A program made the translations under genes and the position numbers. This document shows, piece by piece, positions 9,500-20,133 of a stretch of DNA of 64,000 nt. The notes below the pieces were generated by a model. The model ran no database searches and was not told the DNA's origin. It saw nothing but the letters and a program-made list of their open reading frames with translations. The stretch comes from Mactra quadrangularis (Eukaryota; Mollusca; Bivalvia; Venerida; Mactridae). The DNA lies in the NCBI GenBank assembly GCA_025267735.1, contig CM046298.1, forward strand, positions 32,463,264 to 32,527,263, read 5' to 3'. Every line of letters starts with the position of its first letter. The first letter of the stretch is position 1.

Positions 9500-12468
9500 T
9501 GATAGATATGTTATAAGTAAACTAGCTACTAACATTCTACAGGAAAGATGAGAAGCTGGTATTCAGGTATGAGTTCTAGAAAACTAACCATTTATGGCTA
9601 CAGTATTTTTAGTGTATAAATCTATTATGTTTGATTGAATATTACTTAAAAGTATCAAGATGTGTAAGATGTTATTAGATTCTGTTTTAAATAATTATCT
9701 TCAAAAAACCGTTTGTAAATAATTTTCATGACAACTTTAATTCTCTCAGTGAAAAGTGATAGGATTTTTTTGCAATAGTTATGTATTGTCCGTTTTTTCT
9801 CAACTGTCAAAGCTTGAATAATTTCAGGGTGACTTAATGCATTGTTTTTGTACTGACGGCCTATTTTTTATTAAAAATATCTTGACTAAAACCTATTATA
9901 GGGCATAAGAAGCATTACTCAATCGTAAGACACAATTTTGGAAACTCATGGGTGTATTAAGACAATTTTTACAAACGCATTCATCGTGAAATTATTCATG
10001 ATGAGACGGAAAAAACGAACAATGTACACTCTGAAATGATTCACATTATGTAACCAGGTAGTGCTCACTGCAAAATATAGAAATTACCTGATAATAAAGA
10101 TTTATACACTTCTATGTTCTTGTATTGGGACCACCTAAGTTTAGTGCTTTTGTATCATAGGAAGGTTTAATGAATAAAAACCTGTCATAAGAATTAAATC
10201 AAGATATATAAATTTTCTTACAAAGATTGAGTGACATTTGGTCTTATTACATTATATACTATTTATTTTATGTTACAATTTTAAGATATCATTTAGGTGG
10301 TCACTTTATTTGAACTGTACTGTAGTTGAACTGTCATGAAAGAGGATTTGTAATGCATGTGAATTACATATCATCTTTCATGATATTTAACCTTAGTTAT
10401 ATAGCCAACTACCAACCTTTTGTATACACATTTATCATTTTGTAAAAGACAGTATTTGACTTGGATATTTTTTATTGTACTTGTTTGCATTTATATATTT
10501 TATATCACAGTATCTTAACTTGAAGAGGGGAAATTTTTAATTGTTATAAGTTTCTTATTTATTTGTTTAAACTTCATTTTGTCTTGCGTTTATCAATCTA
10601 TCATTAATACTTATTTGGTAACTTGTCCGATGCATTCCCAGAAAACGAACTTTAAGAAAGTTAGGATAGATTTCAAAATCAAAATTTGTTTGCTACAATG
10701 TATGACCAATAGGGGGGAAGGGGGAGGGAACTTCGGTGGCAGTAGTGTCAATATACTAGCAGTTTGACTAGTCAGTTATATATAAGATTCCAGCGAGTTT
10801 GATGTTGGATAACTATTAGTATTATCCCAAAATATTTCAGTCAGTAAAACTTTTATTCAATTCTGTTTGGGGGGTGTACAGGGGATCTGGCTCACTGTTA
10901 TAGCTCACCAGTTCTCATTACAATCAAGCCTTGTACATTCTAAAGTCTCTCTGACTGCAACAATTGTTGCATGGTGGTTGAAACTGCTATTATTGTGTAG
11001 CCATGGCAACAAATTAAGATAAGTTGTGGGAATAACATAACTTAGTCTCCTGAGGTCTTCCTAAATTCTTAGGATGTCTTCAGCTGTTTGGATTTTAATA
11101 ATTTGTTCCCAAGAAGTGACTTCAAAGTTTCTCTATAGCTGACATTGAATTTCTTTAACTATATATCCTTTGTAGAAACTTTGCAAAGGGTATTGTTGAA
11201 ATTGTTTGACAATATCACCATGGAGATGCCGAATTTGAATGAACATAAGTATAATATGAGTTGCAGCAATGTTGAAGTTATTGCAGTAACATTGTCTTAG
11301 TAAGAAAGTCTCATTTAAGTTTAATTTATCTCCAACAGCAAGGGTGAAATTTTAATGCCGTGTACTAAGATATGAAAATCCCAATTGAACTATTGGGTGA
11401 ACCTTAGTAGCACTTATATTATGTCTTCACTAGAAAACAATTTTAAAAATGTATCCCTAGAATTAGGATATTTAGTTTTAAAGAAGTGAGCATGTCAGTG
11501 AGTAACAAGCTGCAGAGATCTAATCTATATGATATTTGTTGAACTCTGTTGAACAATACAGTGAGCTAGATAAGGAATGATTTCATGGTTTCATCACTGC
11601 ATCTCATCTATTTTTTGATTTCCTTGTGTGAGGAGTTAGTTAAGTTTACCTCATTGTTTGCTTAAAGTTAGAGTGCACTATCTTACTATCTATCATTTTA
11701 CTTATTAAGAAACTGAAGGTTCTGTTGTGGTCAGGTTTGCATGATCACATTGAAAACTGACATGCTGTACCAGTAGCATGTTTGTGGTTGTCGTTGGCAA
11801 CCTCAGTACATTCTTCTGTTACACTCCAGAAGTACCATGGGCAATTTGACTGGAGAAATCTCGTTTTCATGAATATGCATGAGGCAAGCAATGGTTTTTT
11901 TCCACAAATTTGGGAAAAATGACCCATACCCCTAGAATTGGGAATTTTATTAGCAATTAGGTTTAAATTGGGCTAAAATGTCATGCAAATTTAATAACAA
12001 AAGCAGATTTAACAAAATTTGTCTTTAGTTTTCATTCTTAATTAATTTAATTAGTTAATTAAAAAGAAAGATAACTGAGATGACTATAATTTAAGCTGAA
12101 ACATACTTACAGCTGTCTTTTTTCAAAAAAATTTTTTTTTCAAGTTTTATTGGAATTTTGGATGAAATTTGGGAAAAAAAGATATGATTTTAGATTGGGA
12201 GTATAGCCCATAAATGGCTATAAAATTGACAAAAGAAACCCCACTGGCAGGGGACACAAATCTATTTCCAATGAAATGGGATGTTACAATTAAAATACTC
12301 TTCAATAACAAGGACATCAATCTGGGATTTTCTTCACCAGCATTAGAAATATCACTCATGGAGGCTGCCATTTTGAATGGTAAACCAATCTTAGATATAA
12401 AACGTAATTCCGTTGGCTAAATTCCTCATTGGTTTCCTTGTAGAACCAATGGAACTGCCTCGTTAATT
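9500..12468. other. Long stretch without recognisable features
   Basis: Nearly 3 kb of AT-rich sequence. I see no exon with both splice signals in an open frame, no tRNA-like head and no TIR pair. The small frames here (10579, 11745, 12147, 12214) have no recognisable protein character. Confidence 0.4.
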
Positions 12469-12728
12469 ATACCCCCGCTTCGAAGAAGAGGGGGATATAC
12501 TGTTTTACCCTTGTCCGTGCCTCCGTCCGTCTGTTACAAAATTTCCGTCGCAGTTTTCTCAGCAACTATAACATGCAGCAGCCTAATACTTTGCGTATTG
12601 CTTCATCCCATAGTCCCATGTTGTGTAAAGAGATTTCATGCTCCTTGCTCATCTACTTCCTGTTTGTCACATATTTTTAGATTTTGGCGGGGGTATCACT
12701 AGTGAGCATTAGCTCACAGATTTACTTG
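12469..12728 (+). mobile_element. Helentron-like non-autonomous element A (copy 1)
   Basis: Layout: TT target, then ATACCCCCGC with a 5' hairpin (TACCCCC...GGGGGATA around TTCGAAGAA), a GTCC-rich tract, about 170 bp of conserved interior, GCGGGGGTAT (exact inverse of the 5' ten bases), a short hairpin GTGAGCATTAGCTCAC, and a CTTG|TT end. Six other copies lie in the window. Subterminal inverse repeats, a 3' stem-loop, a microsatellite inside and TT insertion are the known hallmarks of Helentron-derived (HINE/DINE-1-type) elements. The class assignment is inference; no Rep/helicase is present. Confidence 0.7.
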
Positions 12729-12842
12729 TTATTCATGATATTCCTTACCAAATAGCCCACTGTACATAACGCAGCATAACAGAGAAATTATGTATTGTGG
12801 GATAACCGACAATGGAAGAAGCATATGTCTAATGTAATTTAA

Positions 12843-13098
12843 CTCTGGTCTGTAGTGCAGATGGTAGCACGCCGGGATTTGAAACCTCATGACCCCAAGG
12901 GTTTATGGGTTTCAAACCCTTACATGAAAATTTGACAATAATGACAATTTTCCTCCATTGATAAGATATATGGAGAAGATGCTGGCCCGTGGAAGGGAAG
13001 GTGTGTACTGGTTATACACAAAGCTCCCGAAAACTAGGTTAGGTGCGCTTGACTCTGTAAAATGACCAATATTGTGTTGACATAAATCCAATTAGAAA
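12843..13098 (+). repeat. SINE B (copy 2), diverged
   Basis: It aligns along the full family B length: a degenerate head (GGTAGCACGCCGGGATTTG), the body CCATTGATAAGATATATGG, and a tail TGTGTTGACATAAATCC with its CpGs lost. The B box is broken (GGTTTCAAACC), so it is an old, inactive copy. Confidence 0.7.
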
Positions 13099-13395
13099 AT
13101 AGTATGATTGTGGTCACTGGCTTCAGCTTTAAATATTGTCATCTTAATGCATTTACAGCTGAGTAAATGTTGCTTGTCCATGTGTAGTAGAGGTATTATA
13201 CAGCAACTGTACTTGCCTTCGAGTTAGTGTTTAGGGCTGTTTATGAATGGAGTGGTCCTGGGTTAGAATCTCAGATAGGACCATGGAATTTATACTAGGT
13301 TACTAGCATACAGCACAGGAAACTAGAACTTCATTCTCTGTTCTGAGTAAAGCCTATGCCTTAAACATCATCCCTATTCATTGTTAGCCAGATTT

Positions 13396-13680
13396 TTTCA
13401 GCAAAAAAATTCGGCTTATAGTTTGGCGAAACCTGGGCGGGCGGGTGTCCGTTGTAGTTAACAATTGCGTTGAAGTTTTTCTTTACCATATATTTCTGCC
13501 ATTTATTGTCCGATCTTTATGAAACTTCATACCATGATAACATACCTTGCCATTAACAGAATTAGACAGTAACCACAACTCTACCTGCCTTTATCATTGA
13601 TTATTTCTCTTTGTCATTTTTGTGTTAAAGTTTTTAAATCTGGCTTTAATGTGGTTTCCACATTGCATTTCAAAATTATC
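13396..13680 (+). repeat. Dispersed repeat F (copy 1), hairpin-headed
   Basis: It starts TT|AGCCAGATTTTTTCAGC and pairs with ATTCGGCT about 20 bases later, then shares AACAATTGCGTT, TTTACCATATATTTCTGCC and GATCTTTATGAAACTT with segments at 44310 and 51812. There is no open frame. The 5' hairpin after TT matches the architecture of families A and G. Confidence 0.6.
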
Positions 13681-13689
13681 AACTAGCCT

Positions 13690-14570
13690 GACTATGAATC
13701 AAATTTGTTTGTCCCAGACTTCAGGCTGATGGGCTAAGGGGATGTTTTTTTTTTCTAAAATGTAGCTAGAAATCAAAGTGATATGTAAAATATAAAATAT
13801 AATTTCTAAAAAATGATTAAAATGGAGATATAGTGCACTCCAATTTTAAGCTGATACTTATTTTGGCAACTTTAATGTACTGGGCTCCCTGTTTTGGATT
13901 TCTTGTTTCCTGCATTGATTCTGGCAAGTTTTAGCTCTGTTTTTCATGTTGTGGATTTACAGGCTTTTTGTATACTTGCTGTTGTCTGTCAGCATGTTAA
14001 CAAGACTTTTAGTGGGAATCATAATTAACTGAGAAAATACAAAGAATAGAAACTCTAATAGCTAGCTGTCAATGATTTGCTGTAAGTTTTGTTTCTGATG
14101 GTTATTTGTCATTGATGACTTGTGTTATTATTTTCTATTCAAATTCCTAACGTAAAAATTCCTGTTGATATTTTTAAATAGAAATAAGGCTGTGGCAATT
14201 TCCTGTAGATTAGGGATGAGACGATAATGGTCGTCACATTGTACAATATGTATTGATCTGAAAGGAGAAGATATAAATATTTTAGATACCATGTGTTATG
14301 GGTAATTATAATAATTGAAAAAATACAAACATTCACTTTTTAATTTAAAGAATACCACAACAGAGGAATGCTTCCATTAGTCAGTTTTACAAATACATTA
14401 GCAATAAGGATCACAAAATAATTAGATAAAAACAATTTTTTTTGTCAAGTTCTATACAAAAAACAGTGCACAGTTGATGTCAAGTTCTTTATAAGAGCAC
14501 TTTGTTGCCAAACATATTGTTACTGTATTGATATATTGCCATATCGTCTCATCCCTTCTGTAGATAGGAT
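13690..14570. other. No recognisable feature
   Basis: AT-rich sequence; nothing shared with other parts of the window. Confidence 0.4.
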
Positions 14571-14584
14571 ACTTAGATACTTAA

Positions 14585-14654
14585 ACGGCGCGATATGACC
14601 TTTCTGTGTTGGTGCACCGTAAAACCCAAACAAACAAACAAACAAACAAACATT
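14585..14654 (+). repeat. 70-bp retroposed SINE 3' tail with target duplication
   Basis: CGGCGCGATATGACCTTTCT, then TGTGTTGGTGCACCGTAAAA and (CAAA)n. It is bounded by exact GATACTTAA duplications at 14576-14584 and 14655-14663. It has no tRNA head. The same tail, also with a target duplication, sits at 63006-63088. Confidence 0.8.
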
Positions 14655-15056
14655 GATACTTAACCTATTATTGGTAGAGTTCTTTGACACAATATGACTC
14701 TGATATATTACGTCAGGGTGGTTCTAGCCCACTGTGGAGAATGTCTTCTGACACAAGAGGGCTTAGATGTTTTGGGTCAGGGTAGTCTTAGCCCATTGCT
14801 GACACAATGTGGTGATGAAATCATGGAATCATTCTTTTCCCCTTCAGTTTGTAATGTTTGAGATGCAGATCCCATTTAGAGTATAGTCTAGATTAAGAAC
14901 CTGGACTAAACATAAGTTATTGTTGTACATATGTACAGACACACTCGTTAGCCTTTATTCCATGTGCATGTTGTCTGCCAATATGTCATCTCTGCAAACA
15001 TCTGTATAGTAACAAGGTGAATACTTTTATAAATGATAAACATTAATGCAGGCGTC

Positions 15057-16053
15057 ACACTGTCCCAAAATTGAAACCTGATGGACACACAAATATGCAA
15101 TTTCAAATTTCACGCGAAGATGGTCCTGAAATAAGTTGACAACCTATCATCATACGAAACAAGTACGATTCATACAGAAGGCTACGTGATCGCATCCAAT
15201 CCACACATGATCATTCCTACTAAAGTTTATGCAACATATGCAATTCACACATGGAGTAGTCTACCACAGGACTTGCAAAGGCCATACAATTGGTTACAAC
15301 ATTATAGTGTTAGTGTGATGATGTTTGAACGTAGTCATGAAGCGTCACTTGACCTAGGTGGTATAAAAGCGGCAAATTTCAGTAGCTTATAGTATTGGGA
15401 GCACAACTAGGTTTAAACACGAATTTGGATTTGATTTTACTTTATCATGCCACCAAAAGTTGGAAGAGGCAAGGGTGAGGGTCTTGATAATAAATACAGA
15501 ACCCAGATGAGGAAAGCAGAGGCATGATTTAGAGGTCCAAGAAAACTGTACTGAGCATTCAACTTCTTTTCCACAAAATTACATACAATAGGTTATTTAA
15601 GTTCAATATTTACAATTTTTATACATCATGATCCCATCTTGATGTTATCATACCAAAATAGGATGGCAACACAACCATAGTGGGGGGGGGGAGCTTCAAG
15701 TAGTTGTTTTGCTTTTCTTAGACAATCGAGCATCTTATTCCCTTTATATTGTCTTCTTGAGGCTAAAAATGCCAGATATAGCACCGAAGATCTTGCGAAC
15801 TAATGACAAAGACTACAAAATTGACAAGATGACGACTTTACAAAGCCTAAAATTGGAATTTTTTGACATGCCATAGATTTTCGACCGCTCACAAAGTTAT
15901 TGCCGGAGTCTGAAAATATTAGCCAGGGTCATGCAATGGCTGAAGATGCCCTCTCAAATGGCCTGATATTATAATGGTCAGATCCGAATTTGAAAATATT
16001 TCCTTACTCATGTGTCCATCAAGTGCTTATATAGGGACAGTGTGACCCCTGCT
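15057..16053. mobile_element. TTAA-flanked TIR element I (997 bp)
   Basis: The ends are WGCAGGSGTCACACTGTCCC, 20 bp with two differences. A second shared block, TGATGGACACA, lies just inside each end. TTAA immediately flanks both sides (15053-15056, 16054-16057). TTAA duplication is typical of piggyBac- and Kolobok-type elements. The interior has two short coding-looking runs starting at ATG (15446, MPPKVGRGKGEGLDNKY..., and 15770, MPDIAPKILRTNDKDYK...), both soon stopped and unrecognised. It could be a deleted derivative of an autonomous element. Confidence 0.7.
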
Positions 16054-16380
16054 TTAAAATTATTTTGTTTATCCGTGGTTACATTCCTTTAGAGTCATGT
16101 AGATGTAGTACCTGCAAACAAGCATACAAACTTTAAGTCTAATATCTTGCTAAGTATTGCAGATATAGGAAAAGCTTTAACATCATACTTTGTTTTTCTA
16201 ATTAAGGGCAATGACTTCAAAAATAATACATCCATAGCGATGTCACGTCACAGTAAGGTTGATATAGGCCCATTGAATAAGCATGCTAACTTTCTATAAA
16301 ATATCTTAAAAAATGATACTATGATTGAAACAAGCTCAGTTTTAGTTTCTATGAGTATCTGTTTTAATATGAGATCCAAC

Positions 16381-16791
16381 CTGATTAAAACATGATCTAA
16401 AATTTTCCGCTCACCTACTTGCTAATTTAGATCTGGCATTTTCCAAATGTAGGTCACGTTCAGGTAACTTTTTCTCATTATAATATTCATGACGAAATTG
16501 TTAGGCCTATATGATTTGTAACTTGTTTACATCGTCTACGTCATGCAATTTGAAATGAGCCGTCCAATCGCAGACTGTGATTGATACCGCTGTTAAATTA
16601 GCTTGCAAACCTAGCTTGGTCTAAAAATAAAAATTACGAAATCAAAATGTTATTAATAGTGTTTCGTCTAGATGAAAGTTACGCATTGATTGGTTGACAC
16701 TAAGTTCATCTCGACATGACCTTTCACAGAGACATTAGAGATCCTGTACGACAATGCTCTATGTACAGGATATCTGTTTACAGAAATTGTA
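16381..16791 (-). repeat. Dispersed repeat J, copy 2 (inverted)
   Basis: Inverse copy of 4475-4863, collinear over about 400 bp. Shared blocks include GTTTACATCGTCTACGTCAT, TTAATAGTGTTTCGTCTAGA and GTACAGGATATCTGTTTACA. Confidence 0.75.
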
Positions 16792-16799
16792 TGAGATCT

Positions 16800-17630
16800 G
16801 AAACATGAAAAGTCTTACAACCTTGACTTAACAGTATGAATTGATTAAGTGATAGTTTACTCCTTTGGTGGAAAGAAATGAGATTTTTTCAACAAATATC
16901 AAGTAATCTCACTTACTTTTATAAAAAATAGGCTGTATCTTAAGACACAAACATCGTTAGTTAATTGATGACAAGTTTATAATTATGCATGGATTCTTAG
17001 ATAATAACACCGAGGTGAAATTTTAGACTTAAGACTGCATAGACATACTTGTGAGACAAAGTTGGACAATAGGCTGCTTTCTGGGTACAATGTCCCTACA
17101 TTATTCTTAACCAGCCATAATGTTGAATTTTTACTGTAACAGACAACATGTGCATGGAAAACTGACCTTGTTATTGAATTAATTAATGTTACTGTAACTT
17201 AAGCCTACTTTTGGTCAGTTCCAGATATAGCTCAGGGAATTTTGTGTAATTGCAATGCACAGTACATTTACCATGTTAATTATATGTTAACTTGGTTGAA
17301 CATTTTGTGTGAAGTTACCACCACTGTGGTCATTGGTTCTGTTTTGGAACTTTCATTTAGCATATTGATCATGAGTTGAAGTGAGTTGACAGTTGTCCTG
17401 GTAGTAAAACAAGCTGGAAAATGGTAATGATTTTCCTAAATGGTTTTTTGTATGCTTGATTTGTTTTCAAGATGCAGATTTTATAAATATTGGATATTGC
17501 ATTGCCTTTCATAAGTTCCTTCATACTTTTATAATTTACATAGTACTCAATGAAGTTTTAAAAGGTTGTAAAAACAAGGTATTGTTAAATGAATTTTAAA
17601 TTTGCTTTTAAAATCAAATTCTTATTATTT
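16800..17630. other. No recognisable feature
   Basis: AT-rich; no repeat or exon can be supported. Confidence 0.4.
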
Positions 17631-17634
17631 TGGA

Positions 17635-17873
17635 TATGGAATCACAAAATATTCCAAAACTTGACGTTGGTTCATTGTGATACATTTACCATAGTTTTGG
17701 AGACTGATTTAAAACTTGCTGCAATTCAAAAATGAAATGTACCCTCAGAAAATTTGTTTCAATTGCATGAATAATGAACTAAATAAATGTTATAATTTTA
17801 CTTCTTGGAACTTGGAATTGGTAGTGATTTAATTATTTGTATTGTGAAGAAACTTTTGGAGGGCAGTGTATAT
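17635..17873 (-). mobile_element. Partial copy of MITE M
   Basis: On the minus strand it starts TATACACTGCCCTCC and follows the element at 43268 through GCAGC, CTCCAAAACTATG and CACAATGAACCA. The far end is not identifiable, so it is truncated or decayed. Confidence 0.55.
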
Positions 17874-18543
17874 GAATATAAAGATGAAGATGGTTGTAGT
17901 CTGTGACCCTGGATGTCACTTTTGGTCTGTTTTATTTAGCAGGCTGTAAAAATAATCAAGTGGTCTGTAATTTGAGATCAAAGAGTCCATTCTGACACCT
18001 GTTTAAGTTTGATGTCAAAAATCAGGTCTAAATGCAAATATTTCCTTGATACTTCTAAAATTTAATTTGCACTGAGAGTAGAGGTTGAGAATACCCCCAC
18101 AGTGTCAGGACTGACAATACTGTCTGGTTTCCTCAACTCTCCTGTATTTACATGTTATAAATAATTTAGAAATATTTTCTGGATTTCATATCTCTTAATT
18201 TTTAATCCCTGTCTCTTGTTGTTGTACTCAGTCAGTACTTTCAGTTTTATTTTTACTACCAGTGGCAATACTTAGTTGGTGCAGTAAAATCATTCAGAGG
18301 TTAATTAGGTTTATTTATTTTTTTACTTGAATTGGGTCACAATATTGATTCTTATCAATGGCTGATTATGTTTGGTATTCAAATAGCTGGATTGTTTGAA
18401 TAAAATGGATTTTCCTTCTGGTAAAAGGGACCCTAATTTGTACACAGTACACTAAATATCATGTTGATTATTAATGTGGTTAGTAAACAACACCATTTAA
18501 TCATACTATAGCTGTTGAAAAGAACACTTGAAAGCTTATTATT

Positions 18544-18893
18544 ATCCCCCGCCGATGGAATCGGGAGGGGGATATATTTTTGGCGTTGTCCGTCCTTCCG
18601 TCCGTCCATCTGTCCGTCCGAATTTCGTTTCCGGAGTAGTTCTCTGCAACTACTGGCTGGAATTCAACGAAACTTTATGGGAATCATCAATATCAAGAGG
18701 AGATGCGCATGTGGTCAGCTTTTTTCGGATCAGACCCTTTAACTCAGAGTTATGGCCCTTGATTAGTTATGTAGTATGTGTCTGTTGCATTCTGTTTATT
18801 TTGGTTTCTCCTATTTGTAGGAAAAGAAAGTTGTATAAAAATGTCATTTTTTATGCAAAAATGAATATAAATTAAAATGGTCCTAAAAGTGAT
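18544..18893 (+). mobile_element. Relative of element A with TATCCCCCGCC start, 3' end missing
   Basis: TT|ATCCCCCGCCGATGG pairs with GGGAGGGGGAT in a 5' hairpin, followed by a (GTCC)n tract, as in element A. The interior (ACTACTGGCTGGAATTCAAC and onward) is unrelated to A. No 3' hairpin is seen before or after the SINE that starts at 18894. The two overlapping frames here are not genes. Confidence 0.55.
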
Positions 18894-19185
18894 CTAACCC
18901 GGGTCGATAGCGCAGTTGGTAGCGCGCCGGATTTGGATACTTGTGACTGAGGGGGTGCGGGTTCGAATCCCACCAGGGAGGTTATACCCTTCCATGAAAA
19001 TTTGACAAAAATGTTGATTTTCCTCCATTAATTAGGTAATATGGAGAAGTTTCCGGCCTTGTGGAAGGGTCGGTGAGTACTGGTTATAGACAATGGTCCA
19101 GGAAAGCTAGGTTAGGTGCGCTAGACGCTGTAAAATGACCTAAAATTGTGTTGACACGGCATTAACTCCAATAAATAAATATATA
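18894..19185 (+). repeat. SINE B (copy 3)
   Basis: Full-length: A box TAGCGCAGTTGG, B box GGTTCGAATCC (both consensus), body, tail TGTGTTGACACGGCATTAAC and an AAATA-rich end. Exact 9-bp duplications AAAAGTGAT flank it (18885-18893, 19186-19194). Confidence 0.88.
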
Positions 19186-19365
19186 AAAAGTGATAAGAAT
19201 TTCAATTATCCATGTTTCAATCTAAATATTTCTGTTGTTAAGTAACATAACATCATTACATGAGTTATTTAGTCTAATATTTAAAACCTTGCCTTAGAAT
19301 GTATGCCAAGTAAACATACATTGTATATCTAATAGAAGTAGATTTCTTTTAGTCTTTCTTTAAGT

Positions 19366-19868
19366 TGATTCGATGCGATTCGATATTTTTTCTTCCGATT
19401 CGATTTTTTTTCGATTCAATTCATCTATTAGAATAGTTTACTCCAAATATGCATTTATACATTTATTTGAGATTAAAACTATTCATTATTGATAAAATAA
19501 AAGTGTAACTCAAATTAAATTCACATGAAACCCGGAAATCTGTTACAATGTAAATAAAGATTGCTTCTTTAAGTATGAAATGGACTGGGTACGAATGTAA
19601 AGGTCGCGAAAATGTATCATTAATGTTATATCAACTAAAAAGTATCTATATATACAACATGAAACATAAATTGTAACAGTATATGCAGCTCTTAATATAC
19701 TGCAGATAACACCTTGCTACTTGATTTAATAAAGGGAAATAACCATTGCGGGGAGTTAGTGTCTTTTAGGTGCCCTTTTGCTTTTATGCTTATAACTTTT
19801 GTAGGTACGTTTAAAGGTCAGTATCGAATCGAAATTCGTGGGTCCTGAATTGAAATCGAATCGCCACC
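19366..19868. mobile_element. Possible TIR element with CGATTCGAT words
   Basis: GCGATTCGAT, CCGATTCGAT and TCGATTCA at the left face ATCGAATCG and AATCGAATCGCC at the right as imperfect inverse repeats. The interior is AT-rich. GGCGATTCGAT ends are common in hAT-type MITEs, but no clean border or target duplication is visible. Confidence 0.35.
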
Positions 19869-19956
19869 CTCGCTGTCGAGTTTATAAAGTAAAAAAATAC
19901 CTTTAACTTGCAACTGCTGTCTCTTCTTGACTAACTTAGATTAATCAAATTACTCA

Positions 19957-19971
19957 CCTTTCTCTCCTCTT
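19957..19971 (-). promoter_or_regulatory. Possible polypurine tract of the gypsy-type relic
   Basis: On the minus strand AAGAGGAGAGAAAGG is followed directly by TG, the layout expected at the start of a 3' LTR. It lies 163 bases past the pol stop at 20134. No matching LTR copy is found upstream of the coding relic, so this is weak. Confidence 0.25.
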
Positions 19972-20133
19972 AGTTATTTTTCAAAAATGTGATTTCACCA
20001 AACAAGACGCATGTGAAATTTCTGTCACATAACTTTACTTGTTAAAGTAAAGAATACAATTCACATTCGTTCTGTAAAATACAAAATTTAAAACAACTCA
20101 AGGTTATATAGATAAAATCATTTAATAAAATCA

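Noticed and set aside
12511..12702. Recurrent 60-80 codon frames (LCILLHPIVPCGVKRFHAPC type) found near every element A copy
   Set aside because: They follow the nucleotide sequence of element A in two frames and owe their conservation to the repeat, not to selection on a protein.
19860..20133. 3' LTR of the gypsy-type relic
   Set aside because: A polypurine-like tract is present but no second LTR copy is found to prove borders.
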